From: Streptomyces parvus
Lineage (GTDB): Bacteria; Actinomycetota; Actinomycetes; Streptomycetales; Streptomycetaceae
Reading direction: 5' to 3'
Length of the DNA stretch: 64,000 nt
Assembly (NCBI RefSeq): GCF_014648875.1
Contig: NZ_BMRY01000004.1
Coordinates: 489,155-553,154 of the forward strand
The notes beneath the pieces are model-generated. The model was not told the origin of the DNA. It worked only from the letters and a program-made list of their open reading frames with translations, and did not search any database. The translations under genes and the position numbers were made by a program. The first letter of the stretch is position 1, and each line of letters starts with the position of its first letter. Below are positions 38,138 through 46,207 of this stretch, piece after piece.

Positions 38138-38266
38138 ATGGCGACGGGGGCGGGACTGTGGGAAGCGGGGCTGGGCGCCCGGTACGGGCCGGGACCCCGC
38201 TCGTGCAGCGTGTGCGGGGCTACCGGCCGAATCGGCGAGGGCACATCATGCCCTGCTCCGCAGTGA
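38138..38266 (+). CDS. Candidate leaderless 42-residue ORF with Cys-rich end
   Basis: TAGGAT is followed by seven bases and ATG 38138, the same spacing as leaderless starts elsewhere in the window. The 42-codon ORF ends SCSVCGATGRIGEGTSCPAPQ and overlaps the next candidate gene in another frame by 19 bp. It could be a short leader, a zinc-binding peptide, or the 5' part of a gene broken by a frameshift. Confidence 0.33.
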   Translation: MATGAGLWEAGLGARYGPGPRSCSVCGATGRIGEGTSCPAPQ

Positions 38267-38589
38267 AGCGGTTCGTCCGTCCGGAGGGCTGCTCGCCGCT
38301 CGCCCTGGAGACCCACGCGGGGGAAGAGGTCCACTTCTGGTTGCTGGGCGGATCTCTGTGGGATCTGTTCTACGACTTCTCCAGCGTCTGCGCCGACGCC
38401 ATGGGAGCCCATGTCCGCGCGGCCCGGTCGAAGCCGCCCCGAGCGCGTTCGGCCCGGTCGGGCTCGCCCCGGTCCCGCGAGACGTCCTCGCGCTACGCGC
38501 CCGTGGAGCGGCGGTACACCTGGTCGGTGGGCGCGGACACCATGGCCCTCGGGGCCGTCGTCTGCGCGGTCGCCGGTCTGATCGGCTGA
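38248..38589 (+). CDS. Small hypothetical protein with C-terminal hydrophobic segment
   Basis: A 113-residue ORF with G/C at nearly all third positions. The first half (EEVHFWLLGGSLWDLFYDFSS) is aromatic-rich and looks like a folded domain. The middle is Arg/Ser-rich and low complexity, and the end (TMALGAVVCAVAGLIG) is hydrophobic and could be a C-terminal membrane anchor. I recognise no family. The start is uncertain: the frame is open upstream to GTG 38158. It converges on the chelatase gene with 25 bp between. Confidence 0.52.
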   Translation: MPCSAVKRFVRPEGCSPLALETHAGEEVHFWLLGGSLWDLFYDFSSVCADAMGAHVRAARSKPPRARSARSGSPRSRETSSRYAPVERRYTWSVGADTMALGAVVCAVAGLIG

Positions 38590-38614
38590 GAGCCGCCCCG
38601 CCCTCCCCGGGCCC

Positions 38615-39367
38615 TCACGCCGACAGCGACGCCCCCACCGGCAGCCGCGCCTCGTCGAACCGATGCAGCAGCAGCCGCGCCAACTCCGGGGCGGGGCCCA
38701 GAACATCGGCCAGGACGTCCGCGCCGGCCGCCTCGGCGCCCGCCGCGATGCGGTCGGGGAGCCGGCCGGGGGCGATGACGTACGGGGCCACCGCCACCCG
38801 GTCCACGCCCTCGGCGCGCAGTTCCCGTACCGCGTCCTCGGTACGGGGAAGGAGTGCGGAGGCGAACGCAGGCCGCACGGCGCACCAACCGGTGTGCCGC
38901 AGCTCCCGCGCGATTTCAGCGATCACTGCGATCGCCTCCGGGTCTGTGGATCCCGCCGAGGCCAGGACGAGCCCGGTCCGGGGGAGGTCGCCGGGACGGA
39001 CCCCGGCCTCCCGCAGCCGCCGCCCCAGGGTGGCGCCCAGAAGCGGGGACGGGCCGAGGACGTCGGCCTGCCGGATGCGCAGCCTGGGCACCCGGGCGCG
39101 GGCCTCGCGCAGGACCGAGGGGATGTCGGTCTTGGCGTGGAACGCCCGGGTGAGGAGGAGCGGGAGAGCGACGACCTCGTCCGCGCCCTGGGCCGCCAGG
39201 CGCTCCAGCACCCGGGGCACGGACGGGGCGTTGAACTCCAGGAACGCCGTCTCCACCCGCAGCCCCGGCCGCTCGGCGCGGACCCGCTCGGTGAGCGCGT
39301 GCACGGTCGCGGCGTGCCGCGGGTCGCGGCTGCCGTGGGCGATGACGAGGAGAGTGGGATGCGTCAT
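38615..39367 (-). CDS. Sirohydrochlorin chelatase (CbiX-like)
   Basis: A 250-residue CbiX/SirB-type chelatase. The N-terminus LLVIAHGSRDPRHAATV carries the metal-binding His, and LPLLLTRAFHAKTDIP the second His. The protein is duplicated, with the C-terminal half repeating the fold, as in long single-chain chelatases. It inserts ferrous iron (or cobalt) into sirohydrochlorin; here iron is likely, since siroheme is the cofactor of the sulfite reductase in the same operon. It lies eight bases after the sulfonate permease gene and is the last gene of the sulfur operon. Confidence 0.88.
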   Translation of the reverse strand: MTHPTLLVIAHGSRDPRHAATVHALTERVRAERPGLRVETAFLEFNAPSVPRVLERLAAQGADEVVALPLLLTRAFHAKTDIPSVLREARARVPRLRIRQADVLGPSPLLGATLGRRLREAGVRPGDLPRTGLVLASAGSTDPEAIAVIAEIARELRHTGWCAVRPAFASALLPRTEDAVRELRAEGVDRVAVAPYVIAPGRLPDRIAAGAEAAGADVLADVLGPAPELARLLLHRFDEARLPVGASLSA

Positions 39368-39375
39368 GGGAAGGC

Positions 39376-40305
39376 TCAGTTCTTGACGAGGAGACCGCGG
39401 CTGCGCAGCACCCACCGCTCCAGCGGACTGAAGATGAGCAGGTCGATGGCGATGCCGACGAACAGGATGAGCAGGATCGACAGGAAGATCCCCGGCATGT
39501 CGAAGTTGCTGCGGCCGTTCTCCAGCAACTGACCGAGGCCCAGACCCAGTTCGGGGGACGAGGCGATGATCTCGGCGGCCATCAGCGAGCGCCAGGAGAA
39601 CGCCCAGCCCTGCTTGAGGCCCGCCAGATAGCCGGGCAGCGCCGCCGGGAGCACGATGTGCCAGGTCCCGCGCAGCCCGGTCGCGCCCAGCGTGCGGCCC
39701 GCCCGGAGGAACAGCGGCGGCACCTGGTCGACGCCGGAGACCAGACCGTTGGCGATCGAGGGCACCGCGCCCAGCAGGATCACCGCGAACATCATCTGGT
39801 CGTTCAGCCCGAGCCAGATCACCGCCGGGGCCACCCACGCCACCGAGGGCAGCGACTGGAGCCCGGACAGGATCGGGCCGATCGCGGCCCGGACCAGCTT
39901 CACCCGGGCGACCAGCAGCCCCAGTGGCGTACCGATGGCGACCGCGAGCAGGAAGCCGAGCAGACCGCGCGAGACGCTGGTCCAGACGACGTCCAGCAGC
40001 GTGCCCTGCAGCCACATCTCGCGCGCGCTGTCCCACACCGCGGACGGCGGCGGCAGCTTGTAGGTCTCCGTCACCTGGGCGCGGACGAGCAGCTCCCAGA
40101 CCACCAGGACCAGCGCCACCGCCACGACCGGCGGCAGCACCTTGCGCAGCAGGATCTCGCCCACCGGGGTGCGGCGGATCTGCACGGCCTCCAGGGCGTC
40201 GAGCCCGGCCTCCAGACCCGCCAGGTCGTCGGGCTTCCTGTCGACCGGTCCGGCGGCCGTCCTGTCCGGCCGCTTCCGGTCGGACGTGATGTCAGTGCTG
40301 GCCAT
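39376..40305 (-). CDS. ssuC: Aliphatic sulfonate/taurine ABC transporter permease
   Basis: A 309-residue permease of the SsuC/TauC/NrtB type, with a polar N-terminal extension of about 45 residues and then about six membrane helices. Signature features are LPPPSAVWDSAREMW, the EAA-type loop RAGRTLGATGLRGTWHIVLP and WRSLMAAEII. It conducts organosulfonates into the cell as a sulfur source. The ATG overlaps the 3' end of the ATPase gene by 14 bases. Taurine versus alkanesulfonate cannot be told from sequence. Confidence 0.88.
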   Translation of the reverse strand: MASTDITSDRKRPDRTAAGPVDRKPDDLAGLEAGLDALEAVQIRRTPVGEILLRKVLPPVVAVALVLVVWELLVRAQVTETYKLPPPSAVWDSAREMWLQGTLLDVVWTSVSRGLLGFLLAVAIGTPLGLLVARVKLVRAAIGPILSGLQSLPSVAWVAPAVIWLGLNDQMMFAVILLGAVPSIANGLVSGVDQVPPLFLRAGRTLGATGLRGTWHIVLPAALPGYLAGLKQGWAFSWRSLMAAEIIASSPELGLGLGQLLENGRSNFDMPGIFLSILLILFVGIAIDLLIFSPLERWVLRSRGLLVKN

Positions 40306-41083
40306 GTCGGCGGATCTCCCCACGCAGTTCTTCGGTGATCTCGACGGACAGCTCCGCCACGGCGGTGTCCTCGATGCGGCGCGGCTGCTCGATGTCGACC
40401 GTCCACTCCCGGGCGATCCGGCCCGGCCGGGACGACAGCAGCACGACGCGCTGGGCGAGCCGTACGGCCTCACGCACGTTGTGGGTGACGAACAGGACCG
40501 AGGCGTTCGTCTCCGCCCAGATCCGCGTCAGCTCGTCGTGCAGCACATCCCGGGTGATGGCGTCGAGCGCCGCGAACGGCTCGTCCATCAGCAGGAGCTG
40601 ACTGTCCTGGGCGAGCGCGCGGGCCATCGCCACCCGCTGGCGCATACCGCCGGACAGCTCGTGCACCCGCTTGCCGTACGCCCCGCCGAGCCGGACCAGT
40701 TCGAGCAGCCGCTCCGCCTCGGTGCGGCGCTCCGACTTCGGCACCCCGCGCAGCCGCAGGGCCAGTTCGATGTTCTTGCCCGCGGTCAGCCACGGGAAGA
40801 GTGCGTGCTCCTGGAACATCAGGGCCGGCCGCCCGCCGGGGGTCTCGATGGACCCCTGCGACGGGCGGTCGAGTCCGGCCACCAGATTGAGCAGCGTCGA
40901 CTTTCCGCAGCCGGACGCACCCAGGAGGGTGACGAACTCACCCGGAGCGACATCGAGGGTGATGTCGTCCAGCACGAGCTGCTGCCCCGTGGGTCCGGCG
41001 AAGGACTTCGAGACATGCGAGAGACGGGCTGCGTGCTCGACCGCCGTACGGTCCTCGGCCTTGGTGAGGATGGGGGTCGCCAT
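40292..41083 (-). CDS. ssuB: Sulfonate ABC transporter ATP-binding protein
   Basis: A 263-residue ABC ATPase. Walker A is GASGCGKST, the Q-loop MFQEHALFPWLT, signature HELSGGMRQR, Walker B LLLMDEPFAALD and switch VTHNVREAV, all characteristic of the SsuB/TauB/NrtC group. ATG 41083 is chosen because AGGAGG lies eight bases upstream; an in-frame GTG nine bases earlier overlaps that site. It powers the sulfonate permease, whose gene it overlaps. The cluster places it under sulfur control. Confidence 0.9.
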   Translation of the reverse strand: MATPILTKAEDRTAVEHAARLSHVSKSFAGPTGQQLVLDDITLDVAPGEFVTLLGASGCGKSTLLNLVAGLDRPSQGSIETPGGRPALMFQEHALFPWLTAGKNIELALRLRGVPKSERRTEAERLLELVRLGGAYGKRVHELSGGMRQRVAMARALAQDSQLLLMDEPFAALDAITRDVLHDELTRIWAETNASVLFVTHNVREAVRLAQRVVLLSSRPGRIAREWTVDIEQPRRIEDTAVAELSVEITEELRGEIRRHGQH

Positions 41084-41130
41084 GGTCGTCACCTCCTGGG
41101 AATTCTTGACTCCTGCTGCGGATGGGCGGG

Positions 41131-42243
41131 TTACTTGACGCCGAGACCGGCGTCGGCGACCTCGGGCAGACCCTCGGCCTTCAGGATCTTGTTCAGCGGG
41201 CCCAGGTCGTAGATGCCCTGGAGGTTCGGCTCCTTGAGCAGACCGGACTTGACCGAGTGACCGGCCTGCGTCTTGAGCGTCTGGGCCAGCGGGTCATCGG
41301 TGATCTCGATGGACTCCCACGCCGGGTCGAGGATCTCCTGGGGCAGCGGCTTGCCGCTCAGGTTCTCCAGCGCCTTGTTGGCGGACGCCTTGGCCTTCTC
41401 CGGATTGGCGTTGATCCACTTGTTGGTGGCGACCGAACCCTTCAGCACCGCCTCGACCACGTCCGGGTGCTCGTCGAGGAACTTCTGCGACACGATGATG
41501 TTCGTGATCACGAACTTCTTGTCCGGCCACAGGTCCTTCTCGTCGAGGAGCACCTTCGCACCCTCGGAGACCAGCTTGGAGGCCGTCGGCTCGGGCACCC
41601 AGGCCCCGTCCAGGTCACCGGACCTGTAGGCGTCCGGGGTCACCTTGTTGTCCGAACGGACCACGGAGACATCGCCCTTGCCGCTCTGGGCGTCGACCTT
41701 CCAGCCCTTCTCGGAGATCCAGTTGAGGAAGGCCACGTCCTGGGTGTTGCCGACCTGCGGGGTGGCGATCTTCTTGCCCTTGAGGTCGTCCAGGGTCTTG
41801 ATCCTGTCCGGGTTGACGACCAGCTTCACCCCGCCGGAGGCCGAACCGGAGATGATCCGCAGCCCCTTGCCCTGGGACTTGCTGTACCCGTTGATGGAGG
41901 GGGAGGGGCCGATGAAGCCGATGTCGATGGAGCCGGCGTTCAGCGCCTCGATCTCGGACGGACCCGCGTTGAAGGTCGTCGACTCGACCCTGGTGCCGCC
42001 CAGTTCCTTCTGGATGGTGCCTTCCTGGATACCGACCAGGGCGGTGGCGTGCGTGAGGTTCGGGAAGTACCCGATCTTCACGGTGTCGGAGGAGAGCTTC
42101 TTCCCTCCGGCGGAGACGTTCGTCCTGGCGTCGTCCTCCTTCGCCTCGGAGCCGTAGCCGCAGGCGGTGGCCGCCAGGGCCAGCAGTGGCAGGGCGGCGA
42201 CGGCGGCCAGGCCGCGACGGACGGTGGAACGGGGGGCAGGCAC
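41131..42243 (-). CDS. ssuA: Sulfonate-binding lipoprotein of ABC transporter
   Basis: A 370-residue SsuA/TauA-type binding protein. The signal peptide ends at ATAC near residue 28, a weak lipobox. Mature blocks KIGYFPNLTHATALVG, FNAGPSEIEALNAGSIDIGFIGPSPS and ATPQVGNTQDVAFLNW mark it as an NMT1/SsuA-like binding protein. It captures sulfonates for ssuB-ssuC. The gene begins at GTG 42243 with GAGGAAAG upstream, and follows a 133-bp leader containing a hairpin after a short ORF that is coupled to cysN. Confidence 0.88.
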   Translation of the reverse strand: MPAPRSTVRRGLAAVAALPLLALAATACGYGSEAKEDDARTNVSAGGKKLSSDTVKIGYFPNLTHATALVGIQEGTIQKELGGTRVESTTFNAGPSEIEALNAGSIDIGFIGPSPSINGYSKSQGKGLRIISGSASGGVKLVVNPDRIKTLDDLKGKKIATPQVGNTQDVAFLNWISEKGWKVDAQSGKGDVSVVRSDNKVTPDAYRSGDLDGAWVPEPTASKLVSEGAKVLLDEKDLWPDKKFVITNIIVSQKFLDEHPDVVEAVLKGSVATNKWINANPEKAKASANKALENLSGKPLPQEILDPAWESIEITDDPLAQTLKTQAGHSVKSGLLKEPNLQGIYDLGPLNKILKAEGLPEVADAGLGVK

Positions 42244-42273
42244 GGGAGGCTTTCCTCTCGTTGGCCCGGTCCC

Positions 42274-42301
42274 ACGCCCCGCTGTCTGGTCAGGGGGGCG
42301 C
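42274..42301 (-). terminator. Hairpin in ssuA leader (possible attenuator)
   Basis: On the minus strand, GCGCCCC and GGGGCGU (positions 42301-42295 and 42280-42274) can form a 7-bp stem with a 14-base loop, 31 bases before the ssuA start. It follows the 32-residue candidate ORF and could terminate or control entry into ssuABC. Evidence is the pairing alone. Confidence 0.4.
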
Positions 42302-42375
42302 GGCCGGGAGGTCGGCAGGTCTTCGGCGGTACGGATGCGGGGGGTTCAGGGCGCGCGAGCGGTGCGCGTACGTCA

Positions 42376-42474
42376 TCACGCACATCGCCCGACCCCGCCC
42401 TGGCCGCTGCCGAGGGCGCCGCTGCCCACCCGGCCGCCCTCCTTCGCGAAGGAGGAGAAGAAGTCGGTGGCCAT
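42376..42474 (-). CDS. Candidate 32-residue ORF coupled to cysN
   Basis: The cysN stop overlaps an ATG as TGATG, opening a 32-codon ORF (MATDFFSSFAKEGG onward, Gly-rich) that ends Gly-Arg-Cys-Ala-stop, with Cys encoded by TGT. The other leader peptide in this operon also has a TGT Cys codon near its stop. It may be a Cys-sensing leader for ssuABC or a small protein. Support is the coupling and position only. Confidence 0.38.
   Translation of the reverse strand: MATDFFSSFAKEGGRVGSGALGSGQGGVGRCA
42438..42455. repeat. Perfect 18-bp palindrome inside cysN-ssuA region
   Basis: CCTCCTTCGCGAAGGAGG is a perfect palindrome within the 32-residue candidate ORF. In RNA it folds to a 7-bp stem with a CGCG loop; on DNA it could be a repressor site. 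Confidence 0.6.
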
Positions 42475-43808
42475 CAGAAGTCCCACTCGGCGTCGTCGTC
42501 GGCCGCCACGACGGCCTCGGCCGCCCCGGCGAACGCGGCCCCCGCCATGCCGGCGCTCAGCGTCGTCCCGTCCGCCGGGTCGATCAGCAGGAACGAGCCG
42601 GTGCGCCGGGAGTCCTCGTACGCGTCGAGCGCGAGCGGCTCGGCGGTGCGCACGACGACCCGCCCGATGTCGTTGGCGACCAGCCGGCCGGGGGCCGGGT
42701 GCTGGGAGAGGTCGTCCAGGGTGAGCCGGGACGGGATGTCCTTGACGATCGCCTTGACCGTGCGGGTGGTGTGCTTGAGCAACACCCGCTGCCCCACCGA
42801 GAGCGGCTGGTCGGCCACGTGGCAGACGGTCGCCTCCACGTCCTGGGTGACCGGCGGGGCGTCGACGGCGGGGGCGATCAGATCGCCGCGCGAGATGTCG
42901 ATGTCGTCGGCCAGCCGGAGCGTCACCGACTGCGGCGCCCAGGCGATGTCCACGCTTTCGCCGAGCGCGTCGATGCCGGTGATCGTCGTCGTACGCCCGG
43001 AGGGGAGTACGGAGACGGACTCGCCGACGCGGAACACCCCGGCGGCGATCTGACCGGCGTACCCCCGGTAGTCGGGGTGCTCGGCGGACTGCGGGCGGAT
43101 CACGTACTGGACGGGGAAGCGTGCGTGGCAGGCGGTGAGGTCGTGGCTGACCGGGACCGTCTCCAGGTGCTCCAGGACGGTCGGCCCGCCGTACCAGTCC
43201 ATGTGCGCGGACGGCTCCACCACGTTGTCCCCGGCCAGCGCCGAGATCGGGATCGCGGTGATCTCCGGGACGCCGAGGGATGCGGCGTACGCGGTGAACT
43301 CCTCCGCTATCGCGGCGAACACGGGCTCCGCGTAGTCGACCAGGTCCATCTTGTTGACCGCCAGCACCACGTGCGGGACGCGCAGCAGCGCGGCGACGGC
43401 GGCGTGCCGGCGGGTCTGCTCGACGACCCCGTTGCGGGCGTCGACCAGCACCACGGCCAGCTCGGCGGTGGACGCGCCGGTCACCATGTTCCGGGTGTAC
43501 TGCACATGGCCCGGGGTGTCGGCGAGGATGAACCGCCGCCGGGTCGTGGCGAAGTAGCGGTAGGCGACATCGATGGTGATGCCCTGCTCCCGCTCGGCGC
43601 GCAGCCCGTCGGTCAGCAGCGCCAGGTCCGGCGCCTCCTGCCCGCGGTTGAGGGAGGCCTGCTCGACGGCCTCCAGCTGGTCGGTGAGGACCGACTTGGA
43701 GTCGTGCAGCAGACGTCCCACGAGGGTGGACTTGCCGTCGTCCACCGAACCGGCAGTGGCGAACCGCAGCAGGGTGGTGGCCGACAACTGCTCGGCTGTG
43801 GTGGTCAT
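42474..43808 (-). CDS. cysN: Sulfate adenylyltransferase GTPase subunit
   Basis: A 444-residue GTPase subunit of ATP sulfurylase. It is a translation-factor-like GTPase: G1 GSVDDGKSTLVGRLL, G3 ADTPGHVQY, G4 NKMDLVD, then two beta-barrel domains. GTP hydrolysis by CysN drives formation of adenosine 5'-phosphosulfate from ATP and sulfate by CysD. No APS kinase domain is fused; that activity is the separate cysC gene upstream. ATG 43808 lies two bases after cysD. Its stop is TGATG-coupled to a short ORF. Confidence 0.95.
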   Translation of the reverse strand: MTTTAEQLSATTLLRFATAGSVDDGKSTLVGRLLHDSKSVLTDQLEAVEQASLNRGQEAPDLALLTDGLRAEREQGITIDVAYRYFATTRRRFILADTPGHVQYTRNMVTGASTAELAVVLVDARNGVVEQTRRHAAVAALLRVPHVVLAVNKMDLVDYAEPVFAAIAEEFTAYAASLGVPEITAIPISALAGDNVVEPSAHMDWYGGPTVLEHLETVPVSHDLTACHARFPVQYVIRPQSAEHPDYRGYAGQIAAGVFRVGESVSVLPSGRTTTITGIDALGESVDIAWAPQSVTLRLADDIDISRGDLIAPAVDAPPVTQDVEATVCHVADQPLSVGQRVLLKHTTRTVKAIVKDIPSRLTLDDLSQHPAPGRLVANDIGRVVVRTAEPLALDAYEDSRRTGSFLLIDPADGTTLSAGMAGAAFAGAAEAVVAADDDAEWDF

Positions 43809-43810
43809 GG

Positions 43811-44749
43811 TTAGAAGTACCCCTCGCGCTTGCGGTCTTCCATCGCGGCCTCGGACATCTTGTCGTCGGCACGGGTCGCGCCCCGCTCGGTGAGCCGGGA
43901 GGCGGCGATCTCGGTGATCACGGCGTCCAGCGTGGTGGCGTCGGAGTCGACGGCACCGGTGCAGGACATGTCGCCGACCGTGCGGTAGCGCACGAGCCGG
44001 GTCTCGGTGGCCTCGTGCTCCTTCGGACCGCCCCAGTGACCCGCCGTCAGCCACATGCCGTTGCGGTTGAACACCTCGCGCTCGTGGGCGAAGTAGATCT
44101 CCGGCAGTTCGATGGACTCACGCTCGATGTACTGCCAGACGTCCAGCTCGGTCCAGTTGGAGATGGGGAAGACCCGGACGTGCTCACCCGGGGCGTGCCG
44201 GCCGTTGTACAGCTGCCACAGCTCGGGCCGCTGACGGCGCGGGTCCCACTGGGAGAACTCGTCGCGCAGCGAGAACACCCGCTCCTTGGCGCGCGCCTTC
44301 TCCTCGTCGCGCCGCCCGCCGCCGAACACCGCGTCGAAGCGGTGCTGCTGGATCGCCTCGGTCAGCGGCACGGTCTGGAGAGGGTTACGGGTGCCGTCGG
44401 GGCGCTCCCGGAGCTTCCCGGCGTCGATGTACTCCTGCACGGAGGCGACGTGCAGCCGCAGCCCGTGCTTCTTGACCGTACGGTCGCGGTAGTCCAGGAC
44501 CTCGGGGAAGTTGTGCCCGGTGTCGACGTGCAGCAGCGTGAACGGCACCGGTGCCGGCGCGAACGCCTTCAGCGCCAGGTGCAGCATCACGATGGAGTCC
44601 TTGCCGCCGGAGAACAGGATCACCGGCCGCTCGAACTCGCCCGCCACCTCACGGAAGATGTGGACCGCCTCGGACTCCAGGGAGTCCAGGTGGCTGAGCG
44701 CGTACGGGTTCGCGGTGTCCTCGGACACGGTGGTGGTGACGGCACTCAC
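43811..44749 (-). CDS. cysD: Sulfate adenylyltransferase catalytic subunit
   Basis: A 312-residue PP-loop enzyme: VILFSGGKDSIVMLHLAL (PP-motif), LHVDTGHNFPEVLDYRD, GGGRRDEEKARAKER and the C-terminal GDMSCTGAVDSDA. It makes APS together with CysN. GTG 44749 overlaps the cysC stop as GTGA, so translation is coupled. The second gene boundary to cysN is two bases. Length and motifs match the family. Confidence 0.95.
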   Translation of the reverse strand: MSAVTTTVSEDTANPYALSHLDSLESEAVHIFREVAGEFERPVILFSGGKDSIVMLHLALKAFAPAPVPFTLLHVDTGHNFPEVLDYRDRTVKKHGLRLHVASVQEYIDAGKLRERPDGTRNPLQTVPLTEAIQQHRFDAVFGGGRRDEEKARAKERVFSLRDEFSQWDPRRQRPELWQLYNGRHAPGEHVRVFPISNWTELDVWQYIERESIELPEIYFAHEREVFNRNGMWLTAGHWGGPKEHEATETRLVRYRTVGDMSCTGAVDSDATTLDAVITEIAASRLTERGATRADDKMSEAAMEDRKREGYF

Positions 44750-45291
44750 GCCAGGCCCCTCTCGGTGAGCAGCGCGTGGAGCGCCGCCGCTGACTCCTGC
44801 ACGGTCTGCTGGTGCGACTCGATCCGCAGGTCGGGCGATTCGGGGGCCTCGTACGGGTCGTCGACCCCGGTGAGCCCGCTGATCTCGCCGGCCGCCTGCT
44901 TGGCGTAAAGGCCCTTCACATCGCGTACGGAGCACACCTCGACGGGCGTCGCGACGTGCACCTCCAGGTAGGTGGTGGACTCGGCGGCGTGCCGCTTGCG
45001 GACGGCCTCGCGGCTGTCGGCGAACGGGGCGATGACGGGGACGAGCACCTTCACACCGTTGGCGGCGAGGAGTTCGGCGACGAAGCCGATCCGGGCCACG
45101 TTGGTGTGCCGGTCCTCGCGGGAGAAGCCGAGCCCCGCCGAGAGGAACTCGCGGATCTCGTCGCCGTCGAGCACCTCCACCTTGTGGCCCTCGGTACGCA
45201 GCCGGCCGGCCAGCTCGTACGCGATGGTGGTCTTGCCCGCGCTCGGCAGACCGGTGAGCCAGATCGTGGCTCCCGTCTCCGTCACGCTCAT
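44746..45291 (-). CDS. cysC: Adenylyl-sulfate kinase
   Basis: A 181-residue P-loop kinase, with Walker A GLPSAGKTT and EVLDGDEIREFLSAGLGFSREDR, that phosphorylates APS to PAPS. ATG 45291 with AGGAG six bases upstream gives a family-length protein; an in-frame ATG at 45315 overlaps the cysH stop (TGATG) and is the alternative. An operon that contains both an APS-type CysH and CysC may route sulfate to reduction and to sulfation. Confidence 0.93.
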   Translation of the reverse strand: MSVTETGATIWLTGLPSAGKTTIAYELAGRLRTEGHKVEVLDGDEIREFLSAGLGFSREDRHTNVARIGFVAELLAANGVKVLVPVIAPFADSREAVRKRHAAESTTYLEVHVATPVEVCSVRDVKGLYAKQAAGEISGLTGVDDPYEAPESPDLRIESHQQTVQESAAALHALLTERGLA

Positions 45292-45314
45292 CGAAGTCTC
45301 CTGATCAGTCGTCA

Positions 45315-46031
45315 TCAGCCGTGCAGCCCGCATTCCGTCTTGCCGCGCCCGGCCCAGCGGCCGGCCCGGGCGTCCTCGCCCTCCAGCACCCGGCGGGTGC
45401 AGGGCGCGCAGCCGACGGAGGCGTAACCGTCCATCAACAGCGGGTTGGTGAGCACCCCGTGCTCGGCGACGTAGGCGTCCACGTCGTCCTGGGTCCAGCG
45501 GGCGATGGGGGAGACCTTCACCTTGCGGCGCTTGGCGTCCCAGCCGACGACCGGGGTGTTCGCCCGGGTCGGGGACTCGTCCCGGCGCAGCCCCGTCGCC
45601 CACGCGGCGTACGCGGTCAGGCCGTCCTCCAACGGCTTCACCTTGCGCAGCGCGCAGCACAGGTCGGGGTCCCGGTCGTGCAGCTTCTCGCCGTACTCCG
45701 CGTCCTGTTCGGCGACGGTCTGGCGGGGGGTGATCGTGATGACGTTGACGTCCATCACCGCGTCCACCGCGTCCCGGGTCCCGATGGTCTCCGGGAAGTG
45801 GTAGCCGGTGTCCAGGAAGACCACGTCCACGCCCGGCAGCACCTGTGAGGCCAGGTGCGCGACCACGGCGTCCTCCATCGAGGAGGTGACGCAGAAGCGC
45901 GGCCCGAAGGTGTCGGTCGCCCACTTCAGGATCTCGGTGGCGGAGGCGTCCTCCAGCTCCCGTCCGGCCCGCTCGGCCAGCTCCCGGAGCTCCTCGTCGG
46001 TCAGCTCTCCGCTCAGCAGAGTGTCCGTCAT
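45315..46031 (-). CDS. cysH: Phosphoadenylyl/adenylyl-sulfate reductase
   Basis: A 238-residue thioredoxin- or mycoredoxin-dependent reductase that turns APS (or PAPS) to sulfite. The Cys pattern needed for a [4Fe-4S] cluster is present: DLCCALRKVKPL (two adjacent Cys) and GCAPCTRR (Cys-x-x-Cys); the catalytic ECGLHG lies at the C-terminus. The four cluster Cys place it with APS-using reductases. ATG 46031 overlaps the stop of the small zinc-ribbon gene as ATGA. Confidence 0.94.
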   Translation of the reverse strand: MTDTLLSGELTDEELRELAERAGRELEDASATEILKWATDTFGPRFCVTSSMEDAVVAHLASQVLPGVDVVFLDTGYHFPETIGTRDAVDAVMDVNVITITPRQTVAEQDAEYGEKLHDRDPDLCCALRKVKPLEDGLTAYAAWATGLRRDESPTRANTPVVGWDAKRRKVKVSPIARWTQDDVDAYVAEHGVLTNPLLMDGYASVGCAPCTRRVLEGEDARAGRWAGRGKTECGLHG

Positions 46032-46207
46032 ATCGCTTCCCCTTCACCGTCGTTGCGCTGAACGCCCCGGGTCAGCAGACCCAGGAACTTCAGCTGGAAC
46101 GCACGGTTGCAGGAAGCACATTCCCAGGCGCCGTGACCGGTCTCGTTGGGGCGCAGGTCCTCGTCGCCGCAGTACGGGCAGTAGAACGGGGCGGCTCGCT
46201 CGCTCAT
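46028..46207 (-). CDS. 59-residue zinc-ribbon protein between sir and cysH
   Basis: A short ORF, easily missed, MSERAAPFYCPYCGDEDLRP onward, with two Cys-x-x-Cys pairs (FYCPYCGD and WECASCNR) 17 residues apart, an expected zinc-ribbon or rubredoxin-like knuckle. It overlaps both neighbours by four bases (ATGA each side), so it is translationally embedded in the sulfite reductase/CysH operon. I recall small CxxC proteins at this position in other actinobacteria, without a known role. It could bind Zn or Fe, or shuttle electrons to the reductases. Confidence 0.78.
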   Translation of the reverse strand: MSERAAPFYCPYCGDEDLRPNETGHGAWECASCNRAFQLKFLGLLTRGVQRNDGEGEAI

